Of a stretch of DNA of 64,000 bases, positions 33,117 to 42,195 are shown one piece after another. The position numbers were made by a program, and so were the translations under genes. The stretch spans positions 124,001 to 188,000 of the forward strand of contig NZ_JACAXB010000020.1 of the NCBI RefSeq assembly GCF_013391415.1, written 5' to 3'. Below the pieces are notes generated by a model. That model made no database searches. It was given only the letters and a program-made list of their open reading frames with translations, and was not told where the DNA came from. Source of the stretch: Aquitalea sp. LB_tupeE (lineage in GTDB: Bacteria; Pseudomonadota; Gammaproteobacteria; Burkholderiales; Chromobacteriaceae). Positions within the stretch are counted from its first letter, which is position 1. Every line of letters begins with the position of its first letter.

Positions 33117-34036
33117 ATCCGCAAACCGAGGCACAGCCTGAAGCCAGCCCGCAGTGGATGCGGCAGCAGGAGCGCGGCAGCCGCTTCTGGTTGCGCATCA
33201 TGTCGGCGCTGTCCTGCTGGCTGGGCAGGCCTTGCTCCCGGCTGGTGCTGTACGGTATTGCCGTGTATTTCGTGTTGTTCGGCGGCAAGGCGGTACAGGC
33301 CTCGCGGCGCTATCTGGCGCGCAGCCTGGGCCGTCCGGCGCGCTGGCGCGATGTGTATCGCCATGTGCTGAGTTTTGCCAGCACCATTCACGACCGGGTT
33401 TATCTGCTGCGCGACCGGTTTGATGTGTTCGAGATCGACCTGTCCGGTGCCGAAGCCCTGCACCGGCATCAGGAAGGCGGGCAGGGCCTGTTGCTGTTTG
33501 GCGCGCATCTGGGCAGCTTTGAAGTGCTGCGCGCCATGGCGCGTTTTCGCCCCGACATGCAGGTGAGCATGGCGATGTATCCGGAAAACGCCCGCCAGAT
33601 CAACCAGGCCTTGCATGCCATCAACCCGGCGCTGGCCCCGGACATCATTCCGCTGGGTACCATGGATGCCATGCTCAAGGTGCATGCCAGGCTGGAAGAG
33701 GGCGCACTGGTGGGCATTCTGGCCGACCGTGCCGCCGGGCCGGACGAATACCTCTGCCGCATGCTGCTGGGCGCACCCGCCCGTTTTCCTAGCGGCCCGC
33801 TGCGCATGGCCGCCATGCTCAAGCAGCCGGTGTATTTCATGGCGGGTATTTACCTGGGCGGCAATCGCTACCGGGTGCATTTTGAATTGCTGGAAGACTT
33901 TTCCACCGTGGGTCGGGCCCAGCGTGAGGCGGCCATGCAGTCGCTGTTGGACAAATACGTTGCGGCACTGGAGCGCCATTGCCGGGCCTATCCGTACAAC
34001 TGGTTCAATTTTTACGATTTTTGGGATGAAAGCTAG
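33113..34036 (+). CDS. Lysophospholipid/lipid A-type acyltransferase (LpxL/HtrB family)
   Basis: A 307-residue protein starting with GTG at 33113 (overlapping the previous stop as GTGA). An N-terminal hydrophobic helix (WLGRPCSRLVLYGIAVYFVLF) precedes the HtrB-like catalytic region: FGAHLGSFEVLRA supplies the HxxxE-like site, LADRAAGPDEY and FPSGPLRMAAMLKQPVYFM are family-typical, and NWFNFYDFW is near the end. In polyene clusters such enzymes are thought to transfer a fatty acid or the polyene to the lipid anchor. Confidence 0.83.
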   Translation: MNPQTEAQPEASPQWMRQQERGSRFWLRIMSALSCWLGRPCSRLVLYGIAVYFVLFGGKAVQASRRYLARSLGRPARWRDVYRHVLSFASTIHDRVYLLRDRFDVFEIDLSGAEALHRHQEGGQGLLLFGAHLGSFEVLRAMARFRPDMQVSMAMYPENARQINQALHAINPALAPDIIPLGTMDAMLKVHARLEEGALVGILADRAAGPDEYLCRMLLGAPARFPSGPLRMAAMLKQPVYFMAGIYLGGNRYRVHFELLEDFSTVGRAQREAAMQSLLDKYVAALERHCRAYPYNWFNFYDFWDES

Positions 34037-34043
34037 ACCGATC

Positions 34044-34631
34044 ATGCGTGTATCCATCATCAGCAAGACCCTGGCCGGATTGTTTGTCGTACTCTCGGCC
34101 AGCAGCCTGCATGCCGCCGATTTCTCCCTGAGCGAGCTGATGCAGCAACTGGGGCAAAAGAAATCCGGCACCGCCACCTTTGTCGAGAAAAAATACATCG
34201 CCATGCTCAAGCAGCCGCTGGAGTCCTCTGGCGAGCTGGCTTTCACCGCGCCGGATAGGCTGGAAAAGCGCACGCTCAAGCCCAAGGCGGAAGCCGTGCT
34301 GCTGGAAGGCAACAAGCTGACGCTGGAGCGCAGCGATGGCCGCAAGATGAGCGTGAACCTGTCCGACCGCCCGGAAGTGTCGGCCTTTGTCGAAAGCATC
34401 CGCGCTACGCTGTCGGGCGACCGCAATGCGCTGGAACGCTATTACACCCCGTCGCTGTCCGGTGGCAGCGAAGAATGGCAGCTCAAACTGACCCCGCTGC
34501 AAGCGCGCATGCAAAAGGTGATCAGCCAGATCCGCATTGCCGGTAGCCGCGCCCAGGTGAAAACCATCGAATTTTTGCAGGCGGATGGCGACCGTTCGGA
34601 AATGACCATTACCGGCACCAGCGCCAAATGA
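34044..34631 (+). CDS. LolA-like outer membrane lipoprotein carrier protein
   Basis: A 195-residue secreted protein with a signal peptide (MRVSIISKTLAGLFVVLSASSLHA). The ATG at 34044 is preferred; another ATG 18 bases upstream lies inside the acyltransferase gene. The mature part has the half-barrel pattern of LolA-family proteins (GTATFVEKKYIAMLKQPLESSGELAFTAPDRLEKRTLKP region). LolA homologues are standard parts of aryl polyene clusters and presumably carry the polyene lipid through the periplasm. The stop overlaps the exporter start by 4 bases. Confidence 0.83.
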   Translation: MRVSIISKTLAGLFVVLSASSLHAADFSLSELMQQLGQKKSGTATFVEKKYIAMLKQPLESSGELAFTAPDRLEKRTLKPKAEAVLLEGNKLTLERSDGRKMSVNLSDRPEVSAFVESIRATLSGDRNALERYYTPSLSGGSEEWQLKLTPLQARMQKVISQIRIAGSRAQVKTIEFLQADGDRSEMTITGTSAK

Positions 34632-36967
34632 AAACCAGATTGTTCAAGCCGGTCATCCTGATCTGGCTGGCGGCCATGCTGGCCTCGGTGCTGGTGATCA
34701 GCCAGACCCGCTTCGTGGCCGACCTGTCCGCCTTCATGCCCAAGCTGCCCAGTGCGCGCCAGCAAATGCTGATCGACCAGCTGCGCGACGGTGCCATTGC
34801 CCGGCTGGTGCTGGTGGGTATCGAAGGCGCGGACGAGGACGAACGCGGTCGCCTGTCGCGCCTGCTGGTGGGCAAGCTGTCCGGCAATCCGCGCTTTACC
34901 GCCGTGCAGAACGGCGACCGCCAGACCCAGCAGCGCGACCAGCAGTATTTCTTCGACAACCGCTACCTGCTGAGCCCGGCCGTCACGCCGCAGCGCTTTA
35001 CTGCTGCCGGCATGCATGACGCCATCCAGGACACCTTGCTGGCGATGTCCGGCGATGCCGGGCTGATCGTCAAGAAAATCCTGCCGCGCGACCCCACCGG
35101 CGAAACCCTGCAAATCCTCGAGCAGTTCATGGGCGAAAGCCAGCCCAGCACCAGTAAGGACATCTGGGTATCACGCGACGGCAAACGCGCGGTATTGCTG
35201 CTGCAACTGGCCGAGTCCGGCCTGAATACCGACGCCCAGGCGACGGCGCTGGAAGATGTGAAACAGGCTTTTGCCAGCCTGCCGGCCCGTCATGCCGACA
35301 CCCGGCTGGTGATGAGTGGTACCAGTGTCATTTCGGTGGCCTCGCGCAACATCATCCAGAGCGAAGTGGAACGGCTGGCCACCCTGGGCACCTTGCTGGT
35401 GGTGGCCTTGTTGTTGCTGGTCTACCGTTCGCTACCGCTGTTGCTGCTGGGGCTGATTCCGGTGGTGTCCGGTGCGCTGGTGGGCATTGCCAGCGTCAGC
35501 CTGGGCTTTGGCCATGTACATGGCCTGACGCTGGGCTTTGGCACCACGCTGATCGGCGAGGCGGTGGATTACTCCATCTATTTGTTCATCCAGCGTGCCG
35601 GGGGCGGTAATCCCTCTCATTTCTGGCGCACCATCCGTCTGGGTGTGCTGACCTCCATCACCGGTTTTGCCGCGCTGATGTGTTCCAGTTTCCCCGGCCT
35701 GTCGCAACTGGGCCTGTATTCCATCAGCGGGCTGGTGACGGCCGCGCTGGTGACGCGCTATGTGCTGCCGCTGTTGATGCCGGCACGGCTGAACCTGCGC
35801 GACCTGAGCAAGCCCGGCCTGCTGCTGCAAAAAGTGCTGGATGGCCTGACCCGGCTGCGCTGGCTGTTGGCGGTGGCCATGCTGGCGGCGGTGGCGGTGC
35901 TGGCGCTGCATCATCAGGACATCTGGAACCGCCAGCTCAATGCACTGAGCTCCACCTCGCCCGCGCAAAACAAGCTGGATGCCGAACTGCGGGCCGATCT
36001 GGGCGGCAATGACATGCGCTATGTGGCCAGCTTCAGCGCGCCGGATCAGGAAAGCGCCCTGCAACTGGCCGAGCGCACGCGCCGGGTATTGCAGCAATTG
36101 AACCGGCAGAACGTGATTGGCGGCTTCCACACCCCGGACGAACTGTTGCCGAGCATCGCCACCCAGCGCGCGCGGCAGGCTGCCTTGCCGCCAGCGGGTA
36201 CGGCTGCACCACGGCTGGCCGAGGCGCTGCAAGGCCTGCCGGTGGATGCGTCTCAGCTGCAAGGGTTTGTCAGCGACGTGACCCGTGCGCAGCAGCAAGC
36301 GCTGCTCAGCCGTGCCAGCCTGCATGGCAGTGCGGCCAGCGTGCTGCTGGATTCCATGCTGATCAAGCGGCCTGGCAGTGATCTGGTGCTGATGCCGCTG
36401 CGCCCGGCCAGTGGTGAAAACATCGCGCTGGACAAGGTACGCGCGGCACTGGCTGCCCAGCAGCTGGGGCAGGTGACGGTGATCGACCTGCTGGAAGAAA
36501 CCACCGCCATTTTCGATAGCTACACCCACGAAGCCTTGTTGTTTTCCTCGCTGGGCAGTCTGGCCATCCTGCTGCTGTTGGGGGTGACCTGCGGCTGGTT
36601 GCAAGCGGCGCGCGTCACCATTCCGCTGGGCTGCGCGGTGCTGTGTACCGTGGCGCTGCTGGATGCCTGTGGCATTCAGCTGACCATTCTGCATCTGGTA
36701 GGCCTGCTGCTGGTGGTGGCCATCGGCTCCAATTACGCGCTATTTTTTGCCAACAAGCAGCAACTGGGCAGTGCGGCCGAGCAGCGTCAGGTGGAAGTGT
36801 CACTGGTGGTGGCCAATCTGGCCACCGTCACCAGCTTCGGTTTGCTGGGCAGCTCCAACGTGCCGGTGCTGTCCTATATCGGCAGCACGGTGGCCATTGG
36901 CGCGCTGCTGGCGCTGCTATTTGCCGCCATGATGGCAAGGATGACCCCGCGTGCGCTGTCTGACTGA
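34628..36967 (+). CDS. MMPL/RND-family exporter of the aryl polyene
   Basis: A 779-residue membrane protein with the two-fold MMPL plan: one N-terminal helix, a periplasmic domain (about 35-240), five helices (about 245-400), a second periplasmic domain (about 430-630) and five more helices. GFGTTLIGEAVDYSIYLF and VVAIGSNYALFFANK are the paired fourth-helix regions with Asp/Asn proton-relay positions. The second half carries SNY where the first has VDY, so the relay may be asymmetric. It should flip or export the polyene lipid towards the LolA-like carrier. Confidence 0.87.
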   Translation: MKTRLFKPVILIWLAAMLASVLVISQTRFVADLSAFMPKLPSARQQMLIDQLRDGAIARLVLVGIEGADEDERGRLSRLLVGKLSGNPRFTAVQNGDRQTQQRDQQYFFDNRYLLSPAVTPQRFTAAGMHDAIQDTLLAMSGDAGLIVKKILPRDPTGETLQILEQFMGESQPSTSKDIWVSRDGKRAVLLLQLAESGLNTDAQATALEDVKQAFASLPARHADTRLVMSGTSVISVASRNIIQSEVERLATLGTLLVVALLLLVYRSLPLLLLGLIPVVSGALVGIASVSLGFGHVHGLTLGFGTTLIGEAVDYSIYLFIQRAGGGNPSHFWRTIRLGVLTSITGFAALMCSSFPGLSQLGLYSISGLVTAALVTRYVLPLLMPARLNLRDLSKPGLLLQKVLDGLTRLRWLLAVAMLAAVAVLALHHQDIWNRQLNALSSTSPAQNKLDAELRADLGGNDMRYVASFSAPDQESALQLAERTRRVLQQLNRQNVIGGFHTPDELLPSIATQRARQAALPPAGTAAPRLAEALQGLPVDASQLQGFVSDVTRAQQQALLSRASLHGSAASVLLDSMLIKRPGSDLVLMPLRPASGENIALDKVRAALAAQQLGQVTVIDLLEETTAIFDSYTHEALLFSSLGSLAILLLLGVTCGWLQAARVTIPLGCAVLCTVALLDACGIQLTILHLVGLLLVVAIGSNYALFFANKQQLGSAAEQRQVEVSLVVANLATVTSFGLLGSSNVPVLSYIGSTVAIGALLALLFAAMMARMTPRALSD

Positions 36968-37628
36968 TCTCTTACGCGCCGGGCAGCGCGCCGACAGCTT
37001 GCTGCTGCTGTTGCCACCGGCCAAGGCCAGTCTGGACGACCTGCTGGCGCAGGGCATGGTGGCGGCAGTGCGCGCGCGCGGCTTGCCGCTGGATATCATG
37101 CTGGCGGATGTCGGTTATCAACAGGTGCTGGCCGGTACGGTGGCCGACAGCCTGCATCAGGCCGTGCTACAGCCTGCGCTGGCGCAAGGCTACCGCAACA
37201 TCTGGCTGGCCGGAATTTCTCTGGGTGCCTTCAATGCCCTGCATTATGCGGCGGTGTATGCTGAGCACCTGGCCGGTATCTTCTTGCTGGCACCTTATCC
37301 CGGTACTGCCGACATCCTGCAGGAAATCCGCCAAGCTGGCGGGCCGCAGGCCTGGGCGGATGCTTCGCCCGGTTTGCAGGACGAACGACACTGGTGGCAC
37401 TGGCTGGCTGCTCAGCAGGAAAGCACCCCTTGCCCGGTGTGGCTGAGTCTGGCCGACGACGACCGTTTTGCTGCCGGACAGCAACTGCTGGCCAGCCTGC
37501 TGCCCGCCGCACGGGTACACCGCATGGCGGGTGATCACAGCTGGCCGGTGTGGCAGCAGCAATGGCAGCATTGGCTGGACCATGGCCCGCTGGCGCAAGG
37601 TGCGCCGGGGCAGAAGGACAGGACATGA
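36951..37628 (+). CDS. Alpha/beta hydrolase in the aryl polyene operon
   Basis: A 225-residue hydrolase beginning with GTG at 36951, 17 bases inside the exporter gene. The nucleophile elbow is GISLGAFNA, an acidic residue follows in LSLADDDRF and the catalytic His is in AGDHSWPVW, a complete Ser-Asp-His triad. Substrate unknown. Position suggests release, editing or transfer of acyl chains (a thioesterase-like role). Its overlaps with both neighbours indicate tight co-expression. Confidence 0.77.
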   Translation: MRCLTDLLRAGQRADSLLLLLPPAKASLDDLLAQGMVAAVRARGLPLDIMLADVGYQQVLAGTVADSLHQAVLQPALAQGYRNIWLAGISLGAFNALHYAAVYAEHLAGIFLLAPYPGTADILQEIRQAGGPQAWADASPGLQDERHWWHWLAAQQESTPCPVWLSLADDDRFAAGQQLLASLLPAARVHRMAGDHSWPVWQQQWQHWLDHGPLAQGAPGQKDRT

Positions 37629-38452
37629 ACTCGCTGGTGTTTTCTCCATTCATCAAGCTGTGCCTGGCGCTGCACCTGCTGGCGCTGCTGTTGCTGTGCT
37701 GGCAACCGGCATGGTGGCCGGTCCTGCTGGGCGCGCTGGTGCTGTTGCACGGGCTGATTGCGCTGCTGGGTCTGCTGCCGCGCAGCACCCTGCTGGGGCC
37801 GAACCTGACCCGCCTGCCGCAAGCCGCCATCCGCCGTGGCGAAGTGGCCATCACTATTGATGACGGGCCGGACCCGGCGGTTACTCCGGCAGTGCTGGAC
37901 ATCTTGCGGCGTTATCAGGTGCAAGCCACTTTCTTCTGCATCGGCGAGCGCGCGGCGCGCTATCCGGAGCTGGTGCGTCAGGCGGCGCAAGAAGGCCATG
38001 CAGTGGAAAACCATGGCCAGCGGCATCGCAAGCAGACATCGTTATTCGGGCTCTCCGGCTGGCGGCGTGAAGTGGGAGAGGGGCAGGCCACCTTGCAGGC
38101 CATCACCGGCCGTGCGCCGCAGTTCTTCCGCCCGATTGCCGGTTTGCGCAACCCGCAGCTGGAACCGGTCTTGCAGCGGCTGGGCGTGTTTCTTGCGAGC
38201 TGGACGCGCCGTGGCTATGATACGCGCGTCCGGGACCCGGCCCTGGTGTATGCCAGACTGACCCGCCAACTGGCCGCTGGCGATATACTGCTGCTGCACG
38301 ATGGCAATGCCGCCCGCATGGCAGACGGTACGCCAGTCATCTTGCAGGTGCTGCCGCGTCTGCTGGAAGAACTGTCCTGCCGCCAGCTACATGCCGTGAC
38401 GCTGCCACAAGCCTGTTCACCCGCACCGGCTGCGGCCAAGCGCGCAAGCTGA
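37625..38452 (+). CDS. Membrane-anchored polysaccharide deacetylase (NodB domain)
   Basis: A 275-residue protein starting at ATG 37625 (ATGA with the hydrolase stop). Two N-terminal hydrophobic helices (about 8-60) anchor it. The NodB domain follows: motif 1 TIDDGPDP with the catalytic Asp pair, motif 2 ENHGQRH with the metal His residues, motif 3 FFRPIAG, and motif 5 LLLHDGN. It removes N-acetyl groups from a sugar. With a glycosyltransferase in the same locus, a plausible substrate is an N-acetylhexosamine on the polyene lipid. Confidence 0.83.
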   Translation: MNSLVFSPFIKLCLALHLLALLLLCWQPAWWPVLLGALVLLHGLIALLGLLPRSTLLGPNLTRLPQAAIRRGEVAITIDDGPDPAVTPAVLDILRRYQVQATFFCIGERAARYPELVRQAAQEGHAVENHGQRHRKQTSLFGLSGWRREVGEGQATLQAITGRAPQFFRPIAGLRNPQLEPVLQRLGVFLASWTRRGYDTRVRDPALVYARLTRQLAAGDILLLHDGNAARMADGTPVILQVLPRLLEELSCRQLHAVTLPQACSPAPAAAKRAS

Positions 38453-38489
38453 GCCCGTTTTTCAATCCAAGCTGATTCATCGGTTGTCT

Positions 38490-39695
38490 ATGCAAGCTCT
38501 CAGACTTAGCGCCTATACCCTCACCACAGCCCTGGGCCGTGGGGTGGAACCACATCTGGCCGCACTGCGCGCACAGCGCAGCGGCATTGTCAAAAAACGC
38601 TGGGAAACGGTGGAGTTTGATGTCTGTATCGGTGAAGTGGCCGGTGTGGACGACATCACCCTGCCCGCCGGACTGGCCGCCTACGACTGCCGCAACAACC
38701 GTCTGGCCCTGCTTGGTTTGCAGCAGGATGGTTTTGCCGAGCAGATCGAAGCTGCCAAGGCACGCCATGGTGCGGGCCGTATCGGTGTGTTTCTGGGGTC
38801 CAGCACCTCCGGCATTCTCAATTCCGAGCTGGCCTATCGCGAGCGCGACCCTGCCAGCGGCAGCCTGCCGGCCTGGCTGCGCTACCGTGAAACCCACAAT
38901 GGCTATTCAGTGGCCGATTTCGTGCGCAAGCATTTTGCCTTGAGCGGCCCGGCCTGTGTGGTGTCCACCGCCTGTTCTTCCAGTGCCAAGGTGTTTGGCA
39001 CGGCGCAGCGCATGCTGGCTGCCGGGCTGATCGACGCTGCCATCGTGGGTGGGGTGGACAGCCTGTGCCTGACCACCATTTATGGTTTTTCCTCGCTGCA
39101 ACTGGTGTCGGGTGAACCCTGCCGCCCGTTTGATGTCGCGCGTGATGGCATTTCCATTGGCGAGGGCGCGGCATATGTGTTGCTGGAGCGCGCCGATGGT
39201 GCAGGTGAGGGCGCAGGTGAAGGCGAAATCCTGCTCACCGGCGTGGGTGAAAGCAGCGATGCCTACCATATGTCCTCGCCACACCCGGAAGGGCTGGGCG
39301 CGTGCATGGCCATGCAGCAAGCTTTGCAGATGGCCGGTTTGCAGCCGGACGACATCGGCTACATCAATCTGCACGGCACCGCCACGCCCAGCAACGATGC
39401 CGCCGAAGGCGCGGCCGTGCTGGCGCTGTTTGGCCAAGGCACGCCGTGCAGCTCCACCAAGGGCCATACCGGCCATACCCTGGGCGCGGCTGGTGGCATC
39501 GAAGCCATTTTCTGTGTGCTGGCACTGCGCGACGGCCTGCTGCCCGGCGGCGTTGGTACCAGCACGCTGGATCCGGCCTTGCCGGTCAATTACCTGCTGC
39601 ACAATCAGCAGCAGCCCTTGCAGCATGTACTGAACAATTCTTTCGGTTTTGGCGGCAGTAATTGCAGTCTGGTTTTTTCGCAGGTGACGGCATGA
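38490..39695 (+). CDS. Beta-ketoacyl-ACP synthase (elongating), aryl polyene type
   Basis: A 401-residue FabF-like condensing enzyme. The active site is complete: C162 in STACSSSA, H295 in NLHGTATPSND, K324 and H329 in STKGHTGHTLG. The ATG at 38490 is preferred over a TTG two codons earlier. It condenses malonyl-ACP with the growing chain. The next gene encodes a truncated ketosynthase-like partner, so the two may form a KS-CLF heterodimer, as described for aryl polyene synthases. Confidence 0.87.
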   Translation: MQALRLSAYTLTTALGRGVEPHLAALRAQRSGIVKKRWETVEFDVCIGEVAGVDDITLPAGLAAYDCRNNRLALLGLQQDGFAEQIEAAKARHGAGRIGVFLGSSTSGILNSELAYRERDPASGSLPAWLRYRETHNGYSVADFVRKHFALSGPACVVSTACSSSAKVFGTAQRMLAAGLIDAAIVGGVDSLCLTTIYGFSSLQLVSGEPCRPFDVARDGISIGEGAAYVLLERADGAGEGAGEGEILLTGVGESSDAYHMSSPHPEGLGACMAMQQALQMAGLQPDDIGYINLHGTATPSNDAAEGAAVLALFGQGTPCSSTKGHTGHTLGAAGGIEAIFCVLALRDGLLPGGVGTSTLDPALPVNYLLHNQQQPLQHVLNNSFGFGGSNCSLVFSQVTA

Positions 39696-40486
39696 GCACA
39701 GCAACAATCTATCTGGATGGCCTGAGCGTACTGGGCCCTGGCATGGCCGACTGGAACGCCGCTGCGGCATGTTTGCGCGGCGAGCAGCCATTTGCCGTGG
39801 CCGAGGTCAGCCTGCCGCCGGTCACCGCCTTGCCCGCTACCGAGCGGCGGCGTGTGGGTGCCGCGGTGAAGCTGGCCATGGCCACCGGCTTTGCCGCCGT
39901 GGACGCAGCCGGGGCCGATGCGGCCTTGCTGGCCAATGTGTTCTGCTCCACCGGTGGCGACTGCGACAACTGTCACAACCTGCTGGATGTGCTGGCCTCC
40001 GACCAGCGGCTGGTTTCGCCCACCCGCTTTCACAACTCGGTACACAATGCCCCGGCCGGTTACTGGGGCATTGCCACCGGCTGTACTGCGGCTTCCACCA
40101 GCCTGTGCGCCTACGATGCCACCTTCGCCGCCGGTTTGCTGGAAACGGTAACCCAGGTGCAGGCCAGTGGTGACCGCGGCCTGTTGGTGGCGTTTGATAC
40201 CGCCTATCCGCAACCCTTGTATGCGCAGCGCCCCATTCCCTACCCGATGGGGGTGGGCATGGTGTTCAGCGCCCGTCGGAGTGAGCGCAGCCTTGCTGCC
40301 TTGCAGCTGTCGCTGTGCAACGAAGCGGCCAGCACCATGGCTGATGCCGCGCTGGAACAACTGCGGCAAACCATTCCGGCAGCACGCAGCCTGCCTTTGC
40401 TGCAATTGCTGGCGCAGCGCAGTGCGGGCCGGGTAGTGCTGGATTATCTGGATGACTGCCGTCTGGCCGTCACGGTGCAAGCATGA
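39692..40486 (+). CDS. Ketosynthase-like chain-length-factor protein
   Basis: A 264-residue protein equal to the N-terminal half of a ketosynthase (Ketoacyl-synt_2 type). SPTRFHNSVHNAPAGYWGIATGC is the region usually surrounding the nucleophile, and a Cys is kept in ATGCTAAS, but the C-terminal half with the two catalytic His is absent. It therefore cannot work as a normal KS and is better seen as the chain-length factor pairing with the upstream KS. ATGA overlaps on both sides. Confidence 0.8.
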   Translation: MSTATIYLDGLSVLGPGMADWNAAAACLRGEQPFAVAEVSLPPVTALPATERRRVGAAVKLAMATGFAAVDAAGADAALLANVFCSTGGDCDNCHNLLDVLASDQRLVSPTRFHNSVHNAPAGYWGIATGCTAASTSLCAYDATFAAGLLETVTQVQASGDRGLLVAFDTAYPQPLYAQRPIPYPMGVGMVFSARRSERSLAALQLSLCNEAASTMADAALEQLRQTIPAARSLPLLQLLAQRSAGRVVLDYLDDCRLAVTVQA

Positions 40487-40950
40487 TGGACCGTCAGGCT
40501 ATTGCCGCCCGTATTCCGCACCAGGGCAGCATGTGTCTGCTCGATAGCGTGGAGCGCTGGGATGCGGAACACATCGTCTGTCTGACCCGCAGCCACCTGC
40601 AGGCGGATAACCCCTTGCGCGCGGCCGGGCGACTGGGTGTGGCCAATGCCATCGAATATGCCGCCCAGGCCATGGCAGTGCATGGCAGCTTGCTGGCGGG
40701 CGATGCAGCAGCGCCGCGCGCCGGTTATCTCACCAGCGTGCGCGAAGCCAGCTGGCACTGCCAGCGGCTGGATGAACTGGACGATGCCTTGCACGTGCAG
40801 GCCGAACGCCTGTCCGGCAACGACATTACCGCCATGTACCGTTTTGCCGTGTCATCCGGCGGGCGTCTGCTGGCCAGTGGCCGCCTGGGCGTGGTGCTGG
40901 ATGCCGCCGCACTGGCCCCGCTTGCCATTTCTTCCCGGGAGTCTTCATGA
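40483..40950 (+). CDS. ApeP-like 3-hydroxyacyl-ACP dehydratase subunit
   Basis: A 155-residue hotdog protein starting at ATG 40483 (a second ATG follows directly). RIPHQGSMCLLDSVERWD and NAIEYAAQAMAVHG are hallmarks of the ApeP/FabZ-like dehydratases of aryl polyene clusters; the HFPG motif is replaced, and the Glu in IEYAAQ matches the FabZ catalytic Glu. ApeP acts with ApeI as a heterodimer in the E. coli system; here the partner may be the 99-residue protein at 32817 or the one at 41692. Confidence 0.82.
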   Translation: MMDRQAIAARIPHQGSMCLLDSVERWDAEHIVCLTRSHLQADNPLRAAGRLGVANAIEYAAQAMAVHGSLLAGDAAAPRAGYLTSVREASWHCQRLDELDDALHVQAERLSGNDITAMYRFAVSSGGRLLASGRLGVVLDAAALAPLAISSRESS

Positions 40951-41666
40951 AACGCGCCCTGATCACCGGTGGCAGTGGTGCCATCGGTGCTGCCATCTGC
41001 CAGCGACTGGCGGCCGATGGTTTTCACGTCATCATTCATGCCAACAGCAATCTGGCAGCGGCAGAAGCGCTGGGCCAGTCGCTGCGCGAGCAGGGCCGCA
41101 GTGCCGAGGCGGTGCAGTTTGACGTGGCGGATGCCACGGCCAGCGCGGCCGTGCTGGAGCGCATTCTGGAACAAGGCCCGGTCCAGGTGCTGGTGAACAA
41201 TGCCGGTATCCACGACGACGCGGTGTTTCCCGGTATGCAGCCGGCGCAGTGGCACCGGGTGATCGACGTTTCGCTGCATGGTTTTTTCAATGTCACCCAG
41301 CCATTGACCATGCCGATGATACGCACCCGCTGGGGGCGCATCATCAATATCACCTCGGTGGCGGCTCTGGCGGGCAATCGCGGCCAGACCAACTATGCCG
41401 CCGCCAAGAGCGCGCTGCATGGGGCCACGCGCTCGCTGTCGCTGGAGCTGGCCAGCCGCGGTATCACCGTCAATGCGGTGGCGCCGGGCATTATTGCTTC
41501 GGACATGAGCAAGGATGTGTTCGACAAGGACATGGTGGCGCAGCTGGTGCCGATGAAGCGGGTAGGGCAGCCAGAGGAAGTGGCCAGCCTGGTGGCCTTT
41601 CTGGCCTCAGAGCAGGCGGCTTATATCAGCGGCCAGGTGATTTCCATCAACGGCGGCATGCTGTAA
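40947..41666 (+). CDS. 3-oxoacyl-ACP reductase (FabG-like)
   Basis: A 239-residue short-chain dehydrogenase. The cofactor motif TGGSGAIGAAI is at residues 7-17, NNAG follows near residue 90 and the catalytic Ser, Tyr, Lys are in NITSVAALAGNRGQTNYAAAK. It reduces the beta-keto group to the hydroxyl during polyene elongation, ApeQ-like. It is the last gene of the long plus-strand operon, ending 25 bases before the convergent dehydratase stop. Confidence 0.88.
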   Translation: MKRALITGGSGAIGAAICQRLAADGFHVIIHANSNLAAAEALGQSLREQGRSAEAVQFDVADATASAAVLERILEQGPVQVLVNNAGIHDDAVFPGMQPAQWHRVIDVSLHGFFNVTQPLTMPMIRTRWGRIINITSVAALAGNRGQTNYAAAKSALHGATRSLSLELASRGITVNAVAPGIIASDMSKDVFDKDMVAQLVPMKRVGQPEEVASLVAFLASEQAAYISGQVISINGGML

Positions 41667-41691
41667 GACCGTTCTGGCGGGCTGAGAGGCC

Positions 41692-42195
41692 TTATGCCTT
41701 GTCAGCCGCAAGCTGGCTGACCAGCTGCGCACGCGGTGCGTAAGCCAGCGCGATTTCCAGCTTGGCCACGTCGGCATCCGCCACTTTCACCTGGGCATTC
41801 ACCTGCACCAGCAAAGGTGCCACCTGACGGCACTGGATGAAAAAATCCACCGCACAGTCCGGCTGTACCGGCTGCTTGAACCAGCAGTTGCGGACTGCTG
41901 CCAGCACGCCGATTGAATCTTCCGGCAGGGTTTTCACATAAGGGTCGCCCGCCAGCAGGCCGGCACCGGCAAACTGCGCCATGGATTCGATCAGCATCAC
42001 CCCGGGCACCAGCGGCAGGCCGGGAAAGTGGCCTGCTATCACCGCATTGTCATGCGGCCAGCGTGCCGTGCCATGGAACTGGTGCGGCCCTTCGATACAC
42101 AGCTGCTCGCACACGAAAATGGCACCACGGTGCGGCAGGATGGCCGCAATATCCTCACGCGCCAGCAGCATGGGGTAGTGGTAGTCAGCACTCAT
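41692..42195 (-). CDS. FabZ-like 3-hydroxyacyl-ACP dehydratase
   Basis: From the ATG at 42195 (ATGA with the ketosynthase stop) the protein has 167 residues. ILPHRGAIFVCEQL, GHFPGLPLVPGVMLIESMAQFAG contains both FabZ catalytic residues (His in HFPG, Glu in ESMAQ), so this is a complete dehydratase on its own. It is the last gene of a minus-strand ACP-KS-dehydratase operon, which may make a separate acyl chain (for example the fatty anchor) or prime the polyene. Confidence 0.85.
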   Translation of the reverse strand: MSADYHYPMLLAREDIAAILPHRGAIFVCEQLCIEGPHQFHGTARWPHDNAVIAGHFPGLPLVPGVMLIESMAQFAGAGLLAGDPYVKTLPEDSIGVLAAVRNCWFKQPVQPDCAVDFFIQCRQVAPLLVQVNAQVKVADADVAKLEIALAYAPRAQLVSQLAADKA

